64,000 bases of DNA from Ferribacterium limneticum (GTDB lineage: Bacteria > Pseudomonadota > Gammaproteobacteria > Burkholderiales > Rhodocyclaceae): contig NZ_CP075191.1 in assembly GCF_020510625.1 (NCBI RefSeq), forward strand, positions 2,974,001 through 3,038,000, in the 5' to 3' direction. Made by a program: the position numbers and the translations under genes. The notes beneath the pieces were generated by a model. That model saw only the letters and a list, made by a program, of their open reading frames with translations. It was not told the origin of the DNA and ran no database searches. The first letter of the stretch is position 1, and each line of letters opens with the position of its first letter. Shown piece by piece: positions 52,501-63,938 of the stretch.

Positions 52501-55059
52501 TCAAGGGATTACACGCGTTTCAACGTAGTGCGCCAGCGAGGGTTTGATCAAGGCCATTTCGTCCGCCAAGGCGGCGTAGAGACGCCGGCAGTTCGCCCAG
52601 TCGACATTTTCGACGGTCATCGTCGCCTGTTCGATTTCCATGGCGCGACGTCGCGCGTGCTCAGCGTGAAACATGGCCAGCAAACTTTTCAGCGTGTGGG
52701 CGTGCATCCGCGCCTCGTGGGCATCGGTTGCATCGATGGCTTTTCTGACCCGACCCAGATGAACATCCCACTCGGTCAGCAACATGCCGGCCATGGTCGC
52801 AAACAACTCCGGCTCCCCAATATCACTCAGCGCAGCCCCCAGATCGAGTTGAGACGAGGTTCCAAAGGCAGGCGAGCCCCGATCAAAGGACTCATCTTCG
52901 CCAGAACCGCCTCGGGCACGATCCAGAGCCGCATACAACTCGGCAGAACGCAGAGGTTTGGCGACATAGTCATTCATCCCGGCCTCCAGGCAGCGATCAC
53001 GATCTGCCGCCATGACGTTGGCCGTCATCGCAATGATGTAGACCGGCTTAAACTCATGCGACACCACCCAGCTCCGCCGCATTTCGCGTGACCGAATCGC
53101 CTCGGTCGCCTCGACGCCCCCCATCACCGGCATCTGCATATCCATCAGGATGACGTCGAAATGACCGCTATCAAACAGATCAACCGCTTCAGCCCCATTG
53201 TTTGCCAGACTTACCCGATGCGACAAACGCTCCAGAAGCCGGGTAGCAAGCTCCTGATTAACCGGATTGTCTTCAACCAGCAGGATATTGAGCGCGCCGG
53301 AAGCATCCTGAGCCACACCACCCAAATCAATTTCGGACAGGACGAACTCACTCAACTCCTGACTACCAGGCCCCTCGGCCAACGCCAAGGCATCGACCAG
53401 ATCAGCACTACCGATCGGTTTGACCAGGTGAGCAGAAACACCAATTTCGCGCAGACGACCCAAGTCGTGTCGCTGGTTTTCTGTCGTCAGCATGACAATG
53501 AGCTTTTCTACCCGAGGGGACTTTCCCCAGGATTCGGCCAGGGCAAACCCCGCCGGCGCATCCATATTGGCATCGGCAAGGACATAGTCGTAGGGGAAAT
53601 CCAGCGCACGACTTCGTTCCATTGCCGCAACCGCCGCCGGACCATCCGCCACGAGGGAAGCCTGAATGCCAAGCTGCTCGAGGAGCTCAACCAGATATTG
53701 CCCAACGGTCGCATTATCCTCGATGACCAAGATGCGCCGACCGCCAAACCTCGCCTCGAAGGGCCTTACCGATGTTGACTCCTCAATCCCGAAACGTCCG
53801 GTAAAGGAGAAAACTGAACCCAGCCCGGGCGTACTCTCGAGCCAGATCTTGCCGTCCATCAGCTGAACCAGGCGGGCGCTGATCGCCAGCCCCAGGCCCG
53901 TTCCACCAAAGCGGCGAGTAGTAGAAACATCCGCCTGTGAAAACGCCTCGAAGATTGCCTGCTGTTTGTCCGCAGGAACCCCGATGCCGGTATCGCGGAT
54001 CGAGAACCGGAGATAAACCGAGTGTTCCGTCGACTGATCGACCTCCACCCTGAGTACCACCTCGCCGCGCTCTGTAAACTTGATGGCATTACCGATCAAG
54101 TTGATGATCACCTGACGCAAGCGCGTCGGGTCGCCAACGATGCGCGCCGGAACCTCCGGCCGCACGTCAGCCATCAGTTCAAGCCCCTTCTTGTGGGCAC
54201 TGACGGCAAGAACGCGCACAGCCTCAAGCACAGTGTCCTGCATCGAGAAAACCAGCGACTCGAACTCCATCTTGCCGGCTTCGATCTTCGAGAAATCCAG
54301 GATGTCGTTGACGATGGTCAGCAGCGCCTCGGCCGAGGACTTCACCGTTTTCAGATAATGGCGCTGCTCGGCATCGAGTTGCGTATCCAGCGCCAGTTCG
54401 GTCATACCGATGATGCCATTCATCGGCGTCCGGATTTCGTGGCTCATATTGGCCAGAAAAGCCCCGCGCGCTTTATTGGCCGATTCGGCAACCTCCTTGG
54501 CCGAAATCAATGCCGATTCGGCAGCCTTGACGTCACTGATATCCCGCTGCAGAACCAGCAGCCGGGCCGGCTTGCCTTCTGCATTCCGCGCCGCTACCGC
54601 GCCGCGCAGCAGAAACCAGCGCCACTGGCCGTCGCGCGCCTTGAAGCGGCACTCCGCCTGAAAATGACTATCCTGATTCTGGATGTGGGCATCGACCCGA
54701 GCCTGCAGCACCCGCAGATCATCGGGATGCACCATGCGCTGCCACTGGATGATCGAGTTATCCAGATCGCCATCGGCATAGCCCAGCATTTCTTTCCACT
54801 GACGCCCGGAATCAATGGTGCCGTTTCCGATATTCCAGTCAGTGAGGGCATCACCAGAGAGCTTGGTATGCCAGCCGCTGAGATTGAGCCCGGCATAAGC
54901 CCTGTAGGTTGAATCGACTGTGCCAAGCAGCTTTTCGGTGCCATCTGCCAAGGCATGCTGCTGTGCGGCACGCGCCTGCTCGAGCAGCATCCGGAATTGC
55001 GGCGCACCTTCGCCGCCGAAGATTTCCTGAAGCTGTTTCGCGAGCAGCTTGGATTTCAT
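52501..55059 (-). CDS. Soluble hybrid sensor histidine kinase (PAS-HisKA-HATPase-REC-REC-HPt)
   Basis: This 852-residue protein has a PAS domain (about residues 73-178, with the PAC segment [12 protein letters not shown]), a HisKA phosphoacceptor His207 ([12 protein letters not shown]), a HATPase domain ([25 protein letters not shown]), a divergent receiver ([10 protein letters not shown]), a classical receiver ([25 protein letters not shown]) and a C-terminal HPt domain (HAHTLKSLL). There is no membrane segment, so it senses an internal signal. No DNA-binding output or partner gene is adjacent. It starts 6 bases after dapB, an unusual insertion in the dapB-carA array. Confidence 0.92.
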   Translation of the reverse strand: MKSKLLAKQLQEIFGGEGAPQFRMLLEQARAAQQHALADGTEKLLGTVDSTYRAYAGLNLSGWHTKLSGDALTDWNIGNGTIDSGRQWKEMLGYADGDLDNSIIQWQRMVHPDDLRVLQARVDAHIQNQDSHFQAECRFKARDGQWRWFLLRGAVAARNAEGKPARLLVLQRDISDVKAAESALISAKEVAESANKARGAFLANMSHEIRTPMNGIIGMTELALDTQLDAEQRHYLKTVKSSAEALLTIVNDILDFSKIEAGKMEFESLVFSMQDTVLEAVRVLAVSAHKKGLELMADVRPEVPARIVGDPTRLRQVIINLIGNAIKFTERGEVVLRVEVDQSTEHSVYLRFSIRDTGIGVPADKQQAIFEAFSQADVSTTRRFGGTGLGLAISARLVQLMDGKIWLESTPGLGSVFSFTGRFGIEESTSVRPFEARFGGRRILVIEDNATVGQYLVELLEQLGIQASLVADGPAAVAAMERSRALDFPYDYVLADANMDAPAGFALAESWGKSPRVEKLIVMLTTENQRHDLGRLREIGVSAHLVKPIGSADLVDALALAEGPGSQELSEFVLSEIDLGGVAQDASGALNILLVEDNPVNQELATRLLERLSHRVSLANNGAEAVDLFDSGHFDVILMDMQMPVMGGVEATEAIRSREMRRSWVVSHEFKPVYIIAMTANVMAADRDRCLEAGMNDYVAKPLRSAELYAALDRARGGSGEDESFDRGSPAFGTSSQLDLGAALSDIGEPELFATMAGMLLTEWDVHLGRVRKAIDATDAHEARMHAHTLKSLLAMFHAEHARRRAMEIEQATMTVENVDWANCRRLYAALADEMALIKPSLAHYVETRVIP

Positions 55060-55064
55060 GAAGA

Positions 55065-56356
<1,292 letters not shown>

Positions 56357-56450
56357 TCGGGTTTCCGGAGTTTCTCAATCGGCTTTGAAGCGGTATATCA
56401 TACCCGAAATCAGCATTTCGCCTGACCGAACAATTTCTGGAAATTCCACG

Positions 56451-56894
56451 ATGAGCGATCCGCAAAGCCTCAAGAACATGGGGCTTAAAGCCACTTTTCC
56501 CCGCCTGAAGATTCTGGAGCTTTTTGAAAAAAGCACCCTGCGTCACATGACGGCTGAGGACGTGTACCGGATGCTGATCAACGAAAACATGGACATCGGC
56601 CTGGCCACCGTTTACCGCGTGCTGACCCAGTTCGAACAGGCCGGTCTGCTTGAACGCCATTTCTTCGAATCGGGCAAGGCGGTTTTCGAGATCAATCATG
56701 GCAAGCATCACGACCACCTGGTCTGTATCAACTGTGGCCGCGTTGAAGAATTCTACGATCCGGAAATCGAAAAGCGCCAGAACGCCATTGCCAAGGAACG
56801 CGGCTTCGCGATTCAGGACCACGCGCTCTATCTGTACGCGCAATGCACCAAGACCGAGTGTCCGCACCGCGACAATCCGGGCAGCAAGTCCTGA
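56451..56894 (+). CDS. fur: Ferric uptake regulator Fur
   Basis: This 147-residue metalloregulator has a winged-helix domain ([39 protein letters not shown]) and metal sites in [18 protein letters not shown] (about residues 86-103) and a C-terminal [10 protein letters not shown]. It represses iron-uptake genes with Fe(II). The ATG at 56451 gives the usual [15 protein letters not shown] start; the longer upstream frame runs into the divergent bamE promoter region. Confidence 0.96.
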   Translation: MSDPQSLKNMGLKATFPRLKILELFEKSTLRHMTAEDVYRMLINENMDIGLATVYRVLTQFEQAGLLERHFFESGKAVFEINHGKHHDHLVCINCGRVEEFYDPEIEKRQNAIAKERGFAIQDHALYLYAQCTKTECPHRDNPGSKS

Positions 56895-56911
56895 TTTACT
56901 GAACAAGCTCC

Positions 56912-57517
56912 GTGCCTGATCTTGCTGTTGTTGCCCCGGGGGCTTGGCTGTCCTCGGCGGGAGCCACATTCCTGTTGATTGCCTTGGCCGAATTCGGCGA
57001 CAAGAGCCAGCTCGTCTGCATGACGCTGGCAGCGCGCCATCGTGGCCTGCCTGTCGTCTTGGGTGCTGTCGCCGCCTTCGCCATTCTCAATCTGCTTGCT
57101 GTGCTGTTCGGCGCAGCCGTTGCCGCCTGGTTGCCTGAATGGTTCGTGACGCTGGCCGTCGCCGTGCTATTCACCGTCTTCGGGATCAGCGCGTTGCGCT
57201 TTGAGGATGAAGAGGAGGTCGAGGAGGTCGAGGAAAAACCTGGTCACGGCATCTTCGCGACCACTTTTCTGATGATCTTTCTCGCCGAATTCGGTGACAA
57301 GACACAGATTGCCGTCGCCGGCATGGGCAGCGCGGCCGATGCCAGCGCCACCTGGGTTGGCGCCACGCTGGCACTGGCCAGCACTTCGCTGCTTGGCGTT
57401 TTTGCGGGCCGGCGATTGCTCAACCACCTGCCCCTGAAGTGGATACACCGAATCAGTGGCGTGTTTTTTCTGCTGCTGGCGCTGCTGGCTACCCTGCGCC
57501 TGCTTGGCCTGGTTTAG
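56912..57517 (+). CDS. UPF0016/Gdt1-family cation transporter
   Basis: This 201-residue protein has six membrane segments in two repeats, each with the family signature E-F-G-D-K-(S/T): ALAEFGDKSQL (about residues 25-35) and FLAEFGDKTQI (about 125-135). A central acidic loop (EDEEEVEEVEEK, about 97-108) separates the halves. Relatives export Mn(II) or exchange Ca(II)/Mn(II) for protons. The GTG start at 56912 has only a weak ribosome site. It follows fur, which fits metal homeostasis. Its stop overlaps that of recN. Confidence 0.88.
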   Translation: MPDLAVVAPGAWLSSAGATFLLIALAEFGDKSQLVCMTLAARHRGLPVVLGAVAAFAILNLLAVLFGAAVAAWLPEWFVTLAVAVLFTVFGISALRFEDEEEVEEVEEKPGHGIFATTFLMIFLAEFGDKTQIAVAGMGSAADASATWVGATLALASTSLLGVFAGRRLLNHLPLKWIHRISGVFFLLLALLATLRLLGLV

Positions 57518-59187
57518 GCTTTTGCCTTTTTGGCTCTTGTGCCAAGAAGTTCGCGGGCGTGCTTGAGCGTAATGTCGGTAATCTCGACACCGCCCAGCAT
57601 TCGGGCAATTTCCTGAACGCGCCCCGCTTCATCAAGCGGCTGAATGGCGCTCAGGGTCACGCCATCACGCGTTGATTTGCTGACCTGCCACTGCCAGTTG
57701 GCCTGCGCTGCCACTTGCGGCAAATGGGTCACACACAACACCTGGCGTTCGCAACCCAGTTCGTGCAACAGGCGACCGACGATCTCGGCAACACCACCGC
57801 CAATCCCGACATCGACCTCGTCAAAGATCAGGGTCGGCACGCTGGCCGAACGCGAAGTCAGCACCTGGATAGCCAGGCTGATCCGCGACAGTTCGCCCCC
57901 GGAAGCCACTTTGGCCAGCGACTTGGCTTCATTGCCGGCCAGCCCGCCGATACGGAACTCGACCTGCTCCAGACCATAGACCGCACCATCGGCAACCGGC
58001 AGCAGGGCAACTTCGAATCTTCCGGAGGAAAGCGCCAATTGACGCATCACTTCGCTGACCGCCAGCCCCATTTCGGCGGCGGCTTTCCTGCGGCCGCCAG
58101 AGAGTTTTTCAGCGACCGCGCGATAGGCTGCCTTGGCAGCAGCCACCTTGGTTTCAAGCGCCGCCAGATCAGCCGACTCATCCAGTGCCGCCAGACGCTG
58201 CCGCCACCCGGCCAGCAAATCCGGCAACTCGGCCGGCTGGACGCGATATTTACGGGCGTGGGACATGACCGCATCCATCCGGCGCTCAACCTGAGCCAGA
58301 CGGGCCGGATCAAGATCGACCCGGTCGGTATAGCGACGCAAGGTAGAGACCGCATCGGAAAGTTCTGCCTGCACCGAGCCGATCAGATCGGCCACCTCGG
58401 CCAGCGCCGGGTCGTATTCGGCCAAGCTGGCCAGACGGGTTGCCACGCCATCAATCTGGCGCTCACAGGCGGCGTCGTCTTCCGAAAGCACGGCCAGCGC
58501 ATACTGGGCGCCTTCAATCAGGCTGGCGGCATGACCAAGCCGGCGGTGCTCGACATCGAGCGTGGCCCATTCGTCGTCACCAAAAGCCAGCCCGTCGAGC
58601 TCACCGATCTGCCATTGCAGTTGTTCGCGCTCACGCAGCAGGGCATCGGCCCCTTCGCTGGCACTGCGCAAAGCCAGCTCCAGCTCGCGCCAGTTTTTCC
58701 AGGCAGTGGCGACTTCAGCGCCCAAGCCACTCAGACCGGCATGCGTATCGAGCAGCACACGCTGGGCCTCGGAACGCAACAACGACTGATGAGCATGCTG
58801 GCCGTGAATATCAACCAGCCATTCGCCGACTTCACGCAATTGCTGGACGGTGGCAGGCGAACCATTGATATAGGCCCGCGAACGGCCGCCCGCATCGACG
58901 ACGCGACGCAGCAGCAGTTCGTCGTCGCCATCCAGATCATTGGCGGCCAGCCAGGTTCGCACCTCTGGCAAACCCGCGATTTCAAAAGTCGCAGCCACCT
59001 CGGCCTTTTCACACCCTGAACGAACCACGCCAGCATCGGCCCGCTCACCCAGGGTTAGCGCCAGCGCATCGATCAGGATGGACTTGCCGGCACCGGTTTC
59101 GCCGGTCAAGGCGCCAAAGCCGGATAAAAACGAAAGCTCCAACCGGTCGACAATGACAAAGTCTTTAATGGTCAGTTGACGCAGCAT
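57514..59187 (-). CDS. recN: DNA repair protein RecN
   Basis: This 557-residue SMC-like ATPase acts in double-strand break repair. It shows [20 protein letters not shown], Walker A GETGAGKS (about residues 30-37), long coiled coils around a hinge (about 150-350), the signature LSRISLAI and Walker B TLIFDEVDVGIGG (about 460-472). The ATG at 59187 overlaps the nadK stop (ATGA); the longer frame would start inside nadK. Confidence 0.95.
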   Translation of the reverse strand: MLRQLTIKDFVIVDRLELSFLSGFGALTGETGAGKSILIDALALTLGERADAGVVRSGCEKAEVAATFEIAGLPEVRTWLAANDLDGDDELLLRRVVDAGGRSRAYINGSPATVQQLREVGEWLVDIHGQHAHQSLLRSEAQRVLLDTHAGLSGLGAEVATAWKNWRELELALRSASEGADALLREREQLQWQIGELDGLAFGDDEWATLDVEHRRLGHAASLIEGAQYALAVLSEDDAACERQIDGVATRLASLAEYDPALAEVADLIGSVQAELSDAVSTLRRYTDRVDLDPARLAQVERRMDAVMSHARKYRVQPAELPDLLAGWRQRLAALDESADLAALETKVAAAKAAYRAVAEKLSGGRRKAAAEMGLAVSEVMRQLALSSGRFEVALLPVADGAVYGLEQVEFRIGGLAGNEAKSLAKVASGGELSRISLAIQVLTSRSASVPTLIFDEVDVGIGGGVAEIVGRLLHELGCERQVLCVTHLPQVAAQANWQWQVSKSTRDGVTLSAIQPLDEAGRVQEIARMLGGVEITDITLKHARELLGTRAKKAKA

Positions 59188-60116
59188 CAGGGCCCTTTCG
59201 GCCGTTCGCTCCACTGCAGTTTCTGGCGCAGCATGGCGAAATAGCTGTAACCCGGCGGATGCAGGAAACAGATGGTGTGTTCGGAACGACGCAGACGGAC
59301 ACAGTCGCCGCGCTCCAGATCAAGCGTCACCTGACCATCGAAGTGCACCCGCGGATCATCGGCATTGACGATGCGCAGTTCGATGTCCGTGCTGTCATTG
59401 ACGATGATTGGCCGGTTGGACAGTGCGTGCGGGCAGAGCGGAACCAGCGCGATGCCGGTCAAGGTCGGATTCAGAATGGGACCGCCAGCGGACATCGAAT
59501 AAGCCGTCGAACCGGTCGGCGTCGAGACGATCAGGCCATCCGAGCGCAGGTTGTAGATGAATTCGCCGTCAATGAACAACTCGAATTCGATCATCCGGCC
59601 GATGGCGCCCTTGTCGACAACCACGTCGTTGAGCGCCATGTTTGAGGCGACTTCCTTGCCGTCGCGCGTCACTTCGGCGGCCAGCAGCATCCGGTTTTCC
59701 GGGGAAAAGCGGCCATCGAGCAGATCGTCCATGCAAGTAAGCATGTCGTTGCGGGCGATATCGGTCATGAAGCCGAGGCGGCCCTGATTGACCCCAACCA
59801 AGGGCACGCAATAGCGCGCCAGCCGGCGCGCGGCATTGAGCATGGTGCCGTCGCCACCGAGCACGATGGCGAGGTCGGCATGGGCACCAATGTCATTGAA
59901 GCCACAGGTCACCCAGCGCGACAGATCGACCTTCTTACCGATGTGCTCAGCTGTTTCCCGTTCGATAAAGACGGAGACACCGCGTTCGTATAGATATTCG
60001 GCCAGACGGCGCAGAGACTCGGCAATTTCCAGGCTGTGGTATTTGCCGACCAGCGCAATGGTCCGAGGGGAGCGGTAGGAAGCGAAGCCTCTGTTCATGG
60101 GGTCGAATTCTTGCAT
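59187..60116 (-). CDS. nadK: NAD kinase
   Basis: This up to 309-residue enzyme makes NADP from NAD. It shows the ATP-site GGDGTML (about residues 88-94), [13 protein letters not shown] (about 108-120), and the NAD-binding [23 protein letters not shown] (about 193-215, written here across two motifs [11 protein letters not shown] and [12 protein letters not shown]). The start is uncertain: ATG at 60116 or 60098; neither has a clear ribosome site, and the shorter one matches the usual family length better. Confidence 0.93.
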   Translation of the reverse strand: MQEFDPMNRGFASYRSPRTIALVGKYHSLEIAESLRRLAEYLYERGVSVFIERETAEHIGKKVDLSRWVTCGFNDIGAHADLAIVLGGDGTMLNAARRLARYCVPLVGVNQGRLGFMTDIARNDMLTCMDDLLDGRFSPENRMLLAAEVTRDGKEVASNMALNDVVVDKGAIGRMIEFELFIDGEFIYNLRSDGLIVSTPTGSTAYSMSAGGPILNPTLTGIALVPLCPHALSNRPIIVNDSTDIELRIVNADDPRVHFDGQVTLDLERGDCVRLRRSEHTICFLHPPGYSYFAMLRQKLQWSERPKGP

Positions 60117-60151
60117 AAAAAACGTCTTGCGGCGCTGGCCCCGGTTTTTTG

Positions 60152-60157
60152 TACAAT
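60152..60157 (+). promoter_or_regulatory. Possible -10 element of hrcA
   Basis: TACAAT ends 6 bases before the hrcA ATG at 60164. If it is the -10 box, transcription would begin at or next to the ATG, giving a leaderless message. The -35 candidate (TTGCGG at 60127) is at a long 19-base spacing. No CIRCE element is seen here. Confidence 0.35.
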
Positions 60158-60163
60158 CAGCCC

Positions 60164-61192
60164 ATGCTTGATGAACGCGCCCGCACCCTGCTCAAGACCC
60201 TGGTCGAACACTATGTTGCTGATGGACAGCCGGTTGGCTCACGCGCGCTGTCCAAGTTTTCCGGCCTCGACCTGTCCCCCGCCACCATCCGCAACGTGAT
60301 GGCCGACCTCGAGGAAGCCGGCTTCGTCGCCAGCCCGCACACCTCGGCCGGTCGCATTCCGACGGCACGCGGCTACCGTCTGTTCGTTGACAGCCTGCTC
60401 ACTGTGCAGCCGCTCGAGGCTCGCCAGATGGGCCAGATGGAGGAAGCCCTACACGGCCGCCCCGCCGGCCAGATCATCGCCAGCGCCTCGCAACTGCTGT
60501 CCAGCCTGACCCATTTCGCTGGGGTGGTCATCGCACCGCGCCGCCAGAGCAGCCGGATTCGCCAGATCGAATTCCTCAGCCTGTCGGAAAAACGCATCCT
60601 GCTGATCATCGTCACCTCTGATGGCGACGTGCAGAATCGCATCGTCACCACCGACAAGGCCTATTCACCGTCCGAACTGGTCAGTGCAGCCAACTACCTG
60701 ACGCAGAATTTTGCCGGACTTGATTTCGAGCAGATTCGCCATCGCCTGAGCGTCGAAATCAAGCAACTCCGCGACGACATCAAGCCACTGATGACCCTGG
60801 CCCTCGATGCCGGCGATGCTGTGATGGCTGAAAACGCCACACCCTACGTCATTTCCGGCGAACGCAACCTGCTCGATGTCGAAGAACTCTCGTCCAACAT
60901 GAAGCGCCTGCGCGAATTGTTCGACCTGTTCGAGCAACGCTCCAGCCTGATGCGCCTGCTGGAAATCTCCAACAGTGCAGAAGGTGTACAAATTTTCATC
61001 GGTGGCGAATCGGGCATCGCCACACTCGACGAATGCAGCGTCATTGCCGCCCCCTACACGGTGGATGGACAAGTCGTCGGCTCGGTCGGCGTCATCGGCC
61101 CGACCCGCATGGCCTACGAACGCGTCATCCCCATCGTCGACATCACCGCCCGCCTGCTCTCCAGCGCCCTCTCCTACAAAAACGAGAACTGA
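60164..61192 (+). CDS. hrcA: Heat-inducible transcriptional repressor HrcA
   Basis: This 342-residue repressor binds CIRCE operators of groESL/dnaK operons. It has the winged-helix start ([30 protein letters not shown] and [31 protein letters not shown], here split into motifs) and a GAF-like effector domain. The start ATG 60164 follows TACAAT closely and lacks a ribosome site. Its stop overlaps the hemH start (TGATG). Confidence 0.94.
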   Translation: MLDERARTLLKTLVEHYVADGQPVGSRALSKFSGLDLSPATIRNVMADLEEAGFVASPHTSAGRIPTARGYRLFVDSLLTVQPLEARQMGQMEEALHGRPAGQIIASASQLLSSLTHFAGVVIAPRRQSSRIRQIEFLSLSEKRILLIIVTSDGDVQNRIVTTDKAYSPSELVSAANYLTQNFAGLDFEQIRHRLSVEIKQLRDDIKPLMTLALDAGDAVMAENATPYVISGERNLLDVEELSSNMKRLRELFDLFEQRSSLMRLLEISNSAEGVQIFIGGESGIATLDECSVIAAPYTVDGQVVGSVGVIGPTRMAYERVIPIVDITARLLSSALSYKNEN

Positions 61193-62295
61193 TGCCCCGC
61201 TACCTTCCCGAACCGCCGCACCGTCACGGCAAGCCGGCGACCACTGCTGTCGTCCTGGTCAATCTTGGCACGCCGGAGGCACCGACCGCTCCGGCCCTGA
61301 AACGCTATCTCAAGGAATTCCTGTCCGACCCGCGCGTCGTCGAAATTCCCAAACCACTCTGGTGGCTGATCCTCAACGGCATCATCCTCAATACCCGACC
61401 CAAGAAGTCAGCCGCCAAATACGCCTCGGTCTGGATGCCGGAAGGCTCGCCACTGCGCGTCCATGCCGAGCGCCAGGCCAAGTTGCTCAAAGGCCTGCTC
61501 GGCCAGCGCGGCCATCACCTGACCGTCACTTCGGCCATGCGTTACGGCTCACCGTCGATTCCGGACGTCCTCGCCCATCTGAAGGCCGAAGGCGCCAAGC
61601 GCATCCTGCTGCTGCCGATGTACCCGCAATACGCCGCGAGCACAACCGCCACCGTGGTCGACGAAGCAGCCAACTGGCTGACCAAAACCCGCAACCAGCC
61701 GGAGATGCGTTTTGTCCGACACTTCCATGACCATGACGGCTACCTGACGGCTCTGGAAAAATCGGTGCGCCAGCACTGGCAGACGAATGGCTCGCTGGGC
61801 GATAACGACCGCCTGCTGATCAGTTTCCACGGCCTGCCCAAGCGCAGCCTGGATCTCGGCGACCCGTATTTCTGCGAATGCCACAAGACTGGCCGCCTGC
61901 TGGCCGAACGCCTGAACCTGAAGCCTGAACAATTCCAGATCTGCTTCCAGTCCCGTTTCGGCAAGGCCGAATGGCTGCAGCCCTATACGGCGCCAACGCT
62001 GCATGAGTGGGGCAGCAAAGGCATCCGCCGCGTCGACATCATCTGCCCCGGTTTTGTCGCCGATTGCCTGGAAACCCTGGAAGAAATCGCCCAGGAAGGC
62101 CGCGACGATTTCCTGAAGGCTGGCGGCAAGGAATACCACTACATCCCGGCGCTGAACGAGGACGACGCCTGGATCAAGGCCCTGGCCGACATCACCGAGC
62201 AGCATCTGGGCGGCTGGGAAACCAAGACCGCCGTCGACCCGCATGCGCTGGAAACCAGCGCCCGAGAAGCTTTCAAATTCGGCGCCCGGACTTGA
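61192..62295 (+). CDS. hemH: Ferrochelatase
   Basis: This 367-residue enzyme inserts Fe(II) into protoporphyrin IX, the last step of haem synthesis. It shows [40 protein letters not shown], the catalytic His in [11 protein letters not shown] (about residues 199-209), [16 protein letters not shown] and [14 protein letters not shown] with the conserved Glu. It is translationally coupled to hrcA. Confidence 0.95.
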   Translation: MPRYLPEPPHRHGKPATTAVVLVNLGTPEAPTAPALKRYLKEFLSDPRVVEIPKPLWWLILNGIILNTRPKKSAAKYASVWMPEGSPLRVHAERQAKLLKGLLGQRGHHLTVTSAMRYGSPSIPDVLAHLKAEGAKRILLLPMYPQYAASTTATVVDEAANWLTKTRNQPEMRFVRHFHDHDGYLTALEKSVRQHWQTNGSLGDNDRLLISFHGLPKRSLDLGDPYFCECHKTGRLLAERLNLKPEQFQICFQSRFGKAEWLQPYTAPTLHEWGSKGIRRVDIICPGFVADCLETLEEIAQEGRDDFLKAGGKEYHYIPALNEDDAWIKALADITEQHLGGWETKTAVDPHALETSAREAFKFGART

Positions 62296-62311
62296 AATTC
62301 GTCAGATGGCA

Positions 62312-62337
62312 CAAATATCAGGACCACCTGATATTTG
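62312..62337 (+). promoter_or_regulatory. Perfect palindrome abutting the trxC ribosome binding site
   Basis: CAAATATCAGG (62312-62322), loop ACCA, CCTGATATTTG (62327-62337): 11-bp arms. The right arm ends on the first G of GGAG (62337-62340), the ribosome site for the ATG at 62347. It could be a protein-binding site or an RNA hairpin that controls access to that site. Confidence 0.55.
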
Positions 62338-62346
62338 GAGTCTGAG

Positions 62347-62790
62347 ATGTCTGAAAGCCTGCACCTCGTCTGCCCGCATTGCGCCGCGGTCAATCGCATT
62401 CCGGCAGCAAAACTGGGCGATGCCCCGAACTGCGGCCAATGCAAGCAGCCCCTGTTCACCGGCGAACCGCTGGAGCTGAGCGCGGCCAACTTCGACCGCC
62501 ACCTATCGCGCAATGACCTGCCGGTGGTCGTCGATTTCTGGGCACCATGGTGTGGTCCATGCCGGACGATGGCGCCGAACTTCCATCAGGCCGCCATCGA
62601 TCTCGAACCCTACGCCCGACTGGTCAAGGTCGATACCGAAGCCGAACAGCAGCTGGCAGCCCGCTTCAATATCCGCAGCATTCCGACCCTGGCAATTTTT
62701 TTACACGGCCGCGAAATCGCCCGCCAGAGCGGCGCTCTCGACCTCGGCACGCTGAAACGCTGGCTACAGCCGCATCTTTACAGGCCTTAA
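62347..62790 (+). CDS. trxC: Thioredoxin 2 (zinc-binding thioredoxin)
   Basis: This 147-residue thioredoxin has the N-terminal zinc finger CPHC (about residues 8-11) and CGQC (about 28-31) and the redox site FWAPWCGPCRTMAPNFHQ (CGPC at about 68-71), then SIPTLAIF with the cis-Pro. TrxC-type proteins reduce disulphides in oxidative stress and are OxyR-controlled in E. coli. The ATG at 62347, with TGGAG in front, is preferred to TTG at 62335. A palindrome immediately upstream suggests specific control. Confidence 0.94.
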   Translation: MSESLHLVCPHCAAVNRIPAAKLGDAPNCGQCKQPLFTGEPLELSAANFDRHLSRNDLPVVVDFWAPWCGPCRTMAPNFHQAAIDLEPYARLVKVDTEAEQQLAARFNIRSIPTLAIFLHGREIARQSGALDLGTLKRWLQPHLYRP

Positions 62791-62846
62791 CTTCTTCCTT
62801 CGGCTGCCGTTAACAGTGTGTCGAAACACACGCCGCGGAGGCCACC

Positions 62847-63905
62847 ATGAAAATCGCCAGCGCCAGCCTGCAATTGGCCTCGTCACACGCCAGCACACAG
62901 CGGCATGAAGTCAGTGAATCGCTGAAAATGTGGGTCGGGCCGCGTCGTCCGGACTTTGCCAATGAAAACATGTCCGGCAGCCGCCCCCGGCTAACTGACA
63001 GCGTCACCCTCTCCGATGCCGGTAAAGCCGCCAGCAGCGTCAAATCAGCCGATAACGCAGACAATGACGAGATCGACAACGATCCGAAGCTGAGCCTGAT
63101 CCGCTCCATGATCGAGATGCTGACCGGGCAACGGATCAAGATTTTCAACGCCAGCGAACTGCAGACCGAAGATACGGTGCCGGAAATCGCGGCGCCTCCC
63201 GCTGCCACCGCTTCACAGCCGGCCCAAGCCGCTGGATACGGCGTCGAATACGATTATCACGAGTCCTATACCGAGACCGAGCAAACCACTTTCGCCGCCA
63301 GCGGCAAGGTGACCACTGCCGATGGGCGGGAAATCAGCTTCGACCTGCAGCTTTCCATGTCGCGCAGCTACCACGAGGAAAGTAATGTCAGCCTGCGCCT
63401 TGGCGATGCAGCTCGCAAGACCGATCCGCTGGTCCTGAATTTCTCGGGCAGCGCGGCGCAACTGACCGATCAGCGCTTCGCCTTCGACCTCAATGCCGAC
63501 GGCAGCAATGAGCAAATCAACTTTGTCGCACCGGGCAGCGGCTTTCTGGTTTTCGACCGAAACCAGGATGGCAAGGTCAATAACGGCAGTGAACTGTTTG
63601 GTCCGGGGACTGGCGACGGCTTCATCGAATTGGCCAAGCTGGATGGCGACAAGAATGGCTGGATCGATGAAAGCGATGCTGCATTCGAACAACTTCAGGT
63701 CTGGACGCGAACATCCGACGGTGCCGAGCAACTGCAGTCACTCGCTTCAGCCGGCGTCGGTGCAATCTCCCTGAGCCACGTCGGCACGCCATTTGACATC
63801 AAGACAAATGCCAATGAACTACTTGGCCAAATTCGCACTTCTGCAATCTTTTTGCAGGAATCTGGTGCGGCTGGCACAATCCAGCAAATCGATTTGACCG
63901 CCTGA
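62847..63905 (+). CDS. Calcium-binding-like protein of unknown function
   Basis: This 352-residue protein lacks a signal peptide. After a low-complexity N-terminal half (Ser/Asp/Ala-rich, about residues 40-130) comes a domain with acidic repeats of the EF-hand-loop or VCBS-dockerin sort: DLNADGSNEQ (about 212-221), DRNQDGKVNNGSELFG (about 236-251) and DGDKNGWIDESD (about 268-279). Similar proteins occur across betaproteobacteria as single genes. Its role is unknown; secretion by a leaderless route or a cytoplasmic Ca sensor are possible. A small GTGTGT-CGAA-ACACAC hairpin (62816-62831) lies before it; the ribosome site is GGAGG. Confidence 0.7.
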   Translation: MKIASASLQLASSHASTQRHEVSESLKMWVGPRRPDFANENMSGSRPRLTDSVTLSDAGKAASSVKSADNADNDEIDNDPKLSLIRSMIEMLTGQRIKIFNASELQTEDTVPEIAAPPAATASQPAQAAGYGVEYDYHESYTETEQTTFAASGKVTTADGREISFDLQLSMSRSYHEESNVSLRLGDAARKTDPLVLNFSGSAAQLTDQRFAFDLNADGSNEQINFVAPGSGFLVFDRNQDGKVNNGSELFGPGTGDGFIELAKLDGDKNGWIDESDAAFEQLQVWTRTSDGAEQLQSLASAGVGAISLSHVGTPFDIKTNANELLGQIRTSAIFLQESGAAGTIQQIDLTA

Positions 63906-63938
63906 TCATTCAAGGCGGAGGGGACTCAAGGGGACTTA

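Noticed and set aside
60117..60163. CIRCE element before hrcA
   Set aside because: No TTAGCACTC-N9-GAGTGCTAA pattern is present in the gap.
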